DNA of 64,000 bases from Candidatus Bathyarchaeota archaeon. Its GTDB lineage: Archaea; Thermoproteota; Bathyarchaeia; Bathyarchaeales; DTEX01. The position numbers and the translations under genes are program-made. The DNA is taken from the NCBI GenBank assembly GCA_018396635.1, contig JAGTQE010000001.1, forward strand, positions 1-64,000. Reading direction: 5' to 3'. Position 1 is the stretch's first letter. Each line of letters begins with the position of its first letter. A model generated the notes under the pieces. That model did not search any database. It had not been told where the DNA came from and saw only the letters and a list, made by a program, of their open reading frames with translations. Of the stretch, positions 61,568 through 64,000 are shown piece after piece.

Positions 61568-62758
61568 ATGAAACACTTAAACTCAAAGAACGTAGCGCTC
61601 ACGGCAATTTTCGCAGCCCTATATTACGTTATGTCATATCTCCCGGGCATACCAGCAATAGGAGTCCCTGGCGTAAAAATACAGCTGGAAGCTTGCATGG
61701 CATCAGTCTTTGGCATAATCCTTGGACCATGCTTAGGGGCATTAGCTGCCCTCCTAGGAGTGTCTGTGGCGTGGGCTCTCCCGCCTGGAGGTATGAGCCC
61801 TCAAGGCCTACTATTTCTGCCATCCCCAGTCATTAATGCGCTTATATCCGGTCTAATATATAATGGTCGGTGGAAGACAGCATCAATAATGTTGGCGGTA
61901 TTGGTAGCTGCTTTTTGGCTCTTACCCCCCACCCAGCCTTTAGAAGAGAATTTTATTGTTGGTGTTGCAGCGATGTGGGATAAAATTTTGGCACTGCTCC
62001 TAATAGTGCCGGCAGCAATACTAACACAAAGATTAAAAACGCCAATAGAGGCTGGAGCATCGACGTTAAGTGAGAGAAGTGGAGGGGCCTCTCATAGAGA
62101 GGTCAATTGGATCCAAATCCTAGCTTTAATTTCCGCTATATTAATTCTGGTTAACGCCCATATGATTGCTGCTAACAGAGACGTTTTAAGATTCCAGTAT
62201 AGCTTTCAAGGAGAGACTTACAAGATCACACTGGGCTATAGGAGTATCGTAAGGCCTATGGCTCCATATGGATACTTATGGTATCTTATTGGCGCCGGCA
62301 TACTTGCTGGCGCAATAATGCTCATAGTTAAGCCTGAAAAAAGCCTACTATGGGGGGCAATAATTACCATCCTATCCGGAACATCAACTATTATAGGCGG
62401 TGGCTTCATAGTGGGCTTTATTCTGGGAGTTATCAGCGGCCTGCTCAGCGTATCTAAAGTGTGGATTGCAAAGCTCCAGATACCTAAAATGCTGAGTGCT
62501 AATTTCCTTATGTACTTCCTAATAGCCTTCATAGGCAATGAAGCCGATAATGCTTGGGGGAACAATATATTTGCGGTTCCACAAGTATATGAGGGGTTAT
62601 ATGGAATGAGCTTGCAATCTGTTAGATTGGCCTTCCTAGTAAGTCCATATGCTTACTTCATTATAAGGCTGATACAAGGAGTTATAGCTGCCCTAATCAC
62701 CTTGCCACTCATCAACAATCTTAAAGCGGCTGGCTTAGGTTGGCTTCAAAAAGACTAA
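61568..62758 (+). CDS. ECF-transporter S-component-like protein with an inserted membrane module
   Basis: Residues from MKHLNSKNVALTAIFAALYYVMSYLP through the fifth helix resemble an ECF substrate-binding (S) component for a vitamin or metal. A different segment follows at about residues 165-310: a periplasmic loop (FQYSFQGETYKITLGYRS) and four helices with glycine-rich SGTSTIIGGGFIVGFILGVISGLLSV, like DUF6114/DUF4064 proteins. The end (GNEADNAWGNNIF...LYGMSLQSVR...ALITLPLINNL) again looks like the last S-component helices. It looks like an insertion inside an S-component. No ECF ATPases are nearby. ATG 61568 has GGTG 7 bases upstream. Confidence 0.72.
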   Translation: MKHLNSKNVALTAIFAALYYVMSYLPGIPAIGVPGVKIQLEACMASVFGIILGPCLGALAALLGVSVAWALPPGGMSPQGLLFLPSPVINALISGLIYNGRWKTASIMLAVLVAAFWLLPPTQPLEENFIVGVAAMWDKILALLLIVPAAILTQRLKTPIEAGASTLSERSGGASHREVNWIQILALISAILILVNAHMIAANRDVLRFQYSFQGETYKITLGYRSIVRPMAPYGYLWYLIGAGILAGAIMLIVKPEKSLLWGAIITILSGTSTIIGGGFIVGFILGVISGLLSVSKVWIAKLQIPKMLSANFLMYFLIAFIGNEADNAWGNNIFAVPQVYEGLYGMSLQSVRLAFLVSPYAYFIIRLIQGVIAALITLPLINNLKAAGLGWLQKD

Positions 62759-62797
62759 AACTTTGAGAGAATAATATTTTATGTGGCGGTGGTATAT

Positions 62798-63643
62798 TTG
62801 GAGCAACGTAAGTATGGCAAAACTAACGTTAAGCTCTCAGTTATAGGCTTTGGTGGAATACTCGTTATGAATGATAGTCAAGAGTCAGCTAACAATATCG
62901 TTTCCGAGGCCATTGAGAGGGGGATAAACTACTTTGATGTGGCGCCAAGCTACGGTAACGCTGAAGAGCGTTTAGGCCCAGCTCTCAAGCCCTATAGAAG
63001 CTCCGTTTTCTTGGCATGTAAAACTCTAAAAAGGACTAAAAGAGAAGCTTGGGAAGAGCTCCAGCAGTCGCTTAAGCGGCTGCAAACGGATTACTTCGAC
63101 CTATATCAGCTGCATGCTGTTACAACCATTGAGGAGGTTAACCAAATATTTAACGAGGGTGGGGCAATAGAGGCTTTAGTGGAGGCTAGGGAGCAGGGAT
63201 TAGTTAAGTACCTCGGCTTTTCAGCTCACAGTGAGGAGGCAGCCCTAGCCCTCTTAAATCGATTTGACTTCGATAGCATCCTGTTCCCAATAAACTGGGT
63301 CTGCTGGCATCAGGGTAATTTCGGACCTAGAGTTGTTAAGAAAGCTACTGAAAAGGGTGTTGCGATCTTAGCGATAAAGACCCTTGCGAAAAGAAGGTTA
63401 AGGGAGGGTGAAGATAGGAGGTGGCCTAAATGTTGGTACGCTCCAGTCGAGAACTTCCAAGAGGCCTTAATGGCTGTTAGGTTTACGCTCTCCTTACCCG
63501 TTACATCAGCTGTCAGCCCAGGACATGTCGAGCTGTTAAGATGGATGTGTGAGGCTGCTGAGATATTTAAGCCGCTATCTATAGATGAGGAAAGGGAGAT
63601 AGCTGAGAAAAGCAAAGGCTTAGAGCCAATATTCCCCCGATGA
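62798..63643 (+). CDS. Aldo/keto reductase
   Basis: An NADPH-dependent carbonyl reductase fold. The catalytic tetrad is visible: aspartate and tyrosine in YFDVAPSYGNAEERLG, lysine in LACKTLKRTK, histidine in YQLHAVTT. No C-terminal Fe-S cluster is present. I prefer TTG 62798 (MEQRKYGKTNVKLSVIGFG) to the track's GTG 62783, since GGCGGTGG at 62784-62791 is then a ribosome binding site. Substrate is unknown; nearby sugar-type genes are suggestive. Confidence 0.88.
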   Translation: MEQRKYGKTNVKLSVIGFGGILVMNDSQESANNIVSEAIERGINYFDVAPSYGNAEERLGPALKPYRSSVFLACKTLKRTKREAWEELQQSLKRLQTDYFDLYQLHAVTTIEEVNQIFNEGGAIEALVEAREQGLVKYLGFSAHSEEAALALLNRFDFDSILFPINWVCWHQGNFGPRVVKKATEKGVAILAIKTLAKRRLREGEDRRWPKCWYAPVENFQEALMAVRFTLSLPVTSAVSPGHVELLRWMCEAAEIFKPLSIDEEREIAEKSKGLEPIFPR

Positions 63644-63654
63644 ATGCAAGATTG

Positions 63655-64000
63655 TTACCAGTATAGGTTTAAGGCCTTAAGCTTCTCCTTAAGCACATCT
63701 ACCTCATTTGACTTCATCGGTCTTAGAGGCTTCTTCGGCAGACCAGCTCTAACACCCCTAAGCTCTAGAGCCGCTTTTATCGTCGCAATATTCGATGGCC
63801 CCAATCCATAAAGTACCCTTCTTAAGGCATTCACCTTTCTCTGAAGCTCAAGAGCCTTTTTGTAATCGTTATTTTTGAAAGATTCGTAGAGTTCAACCAT
63901 TAATTCAGGGGCTGCGTTAGCTATTCCAGATATCTCAGCGCTTACGCCGACTAAAAGGGCCGCTAGGAAAATGTCATCGGCACCGTTTATAACGGTTACC
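63655..64000 (-). CDS. Dihydrodipicolinate synthase/N-acetylneuraminate lyase family, partial
   Basis: Only the C-terminal 115 residues are in the window; the frame continues past base 64000 as INGADDIFLAALLVGVSAEISGIANAAPELM, which matches the family's G-D and G-x-x-G-x-x-S...N...P region. The track start at 63900 is internal. Members split or form 2-oxo acids, for example 2-keto-3-deoxygluconate or dihydrodipicolinate. Since lysine is made here by the LysW route, a sugar-acid aldolase is the more likely role. Confidence 0.82.
   Translation of the reverse strand, partial: VTVINGADDIFLAALLVGVSAEISGIANAAPELMVELYESFKNNDYKKALELQRKVNALRRVLYGLGPSNIATIKAALELRGVRAGLPKKPLRPMKSNEVDVLKEKLKALNLYW

Noticed and set aside
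58660-62810. Shared ttggagcaacg at the starts of the isomerase and aldo/keto reductase genes
   Set aside because: Eleven identical bases can arise from similar N-terminal residues (MEQR); flanking sequences differ, so it is not a repeat element.
1-64000. CRISPR arrays, insertion sequences, prophage or integrated plasmid
   Set aside because: No regularly spaced repeats, transposase, integrase or capsid-type genes were seen; gene content is typical of a chromosome core.

Overview
The window comes from an archaeon, most likely a member of the Thermoproteota/TACK group and plausibly Bathyarchaeia. The evidence is archaeal information-processing genes (Rpo7 and Spt4/RpoE'', ribosomal proteins S24e and S27ae, family B DNA polymerase, archaeal DnaG primase, AK6-type kinase, translin, e-MtaB-type methylthiotransferase), LysW-carrier lysine biosynthesis, a stand-alone MtrH, F420/pterin glutamyl ligases, a tungsten-type aldehyde oxidoreductase and TATA-box promoters. 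Shine-Dalgarno matches of the GGTGAT type are common, and a few genes (cofE, polB) look leaderless. The lineage call is inference; no rRNA is present.

The DNA is very gene dense, with about 68 protein genes and one tRNA. I see no insertion sequence, CRISPR array, prophage or rRNA. The only gap over 300 bases (1305-1645) holds tRNA-Gly(UCC) with an encoded CCA end and a short hairpin behind it.

Layout. 1-4.5 kb: end of a GltD-like flavoprotein, tRNA-Gly, mtrH, tmk and three small conserved archaeal genes. 4.5-12.4 kb: a rhomboid protease fused to an Hsp20 domain, the leftward lysW-X-Y-Z-J-K operon, a divergent Lrp regulator, AK6 kinase and a small nuclease-like gene. 12.4-18.2 kb: a UPF0104 membrane protein, a HAD phosphatase, a three-gene ABC-2 transporter and a NapH-like ferredoxin membrane protein. 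18.3-26 kb: sugar and amino-acid metabolism (GH4, NAD synthase, aminotransferase, M42 peptidase, DUF4380, Gfo/Idh/MocA, LDH2). 26-34.9 kb: orphan PqqD, translin, endonuclease V, HD and YfcE phosphohydrolases, the S27ae-S24e-dephospho-CoA kinase-Spt4-Rpo7 cluster, purA, cofE, mobA-like and mptN-like genes. 35-46 kb: UroD-type methyltransferase, dehydrogenase, DUF72, methylthiotransferase, a family B polymerase with a broken exonuclease site, dnaG, small Toprim, CofE-like paralog and a kinase with an inactive-looking nucleotidyltransferase domain. 46-50.6 kb: RNase J-like MBL protein, corrinoid protein and two UroD-type methyltransferases. 50.6-64 kb: heterodimeric ABC exporter behind a palindromic operator candidate, Zn-less dehydrogenase divergent from AOR plus MoaD, class II aldolase, sugar isomerase-like protein, geranylgeranyl reductase, wHTH regulator divergent from an ECF S-component with an insertion, aldo/keto reductase and a partial DHDPS-family gene.

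Genes that seem to work together: the lysine operon with its regulator; corrinoid protein, UroD-type methyltransferases and MtrH as a possible route from methylated compounds to tetrahydromethanopterin; CofE, MptN-like and MobA-like in cofactor maturation; AOR with its MoaD-like protein.

Most notable observations: the rhomboid-Hsp20 fusion; the exonuclease-dead family B polymerase; the pseudo-nucleotidyltransferase/kinase fusion; and at least three conserved genes (lysJ, a YfcE phosphoesterase, an RNase J-like gene) whose N-termini are intact but have no in-frame ATG, GTG or TTG, which points either to unusual start codons or to single-base errors in short homopolymers.
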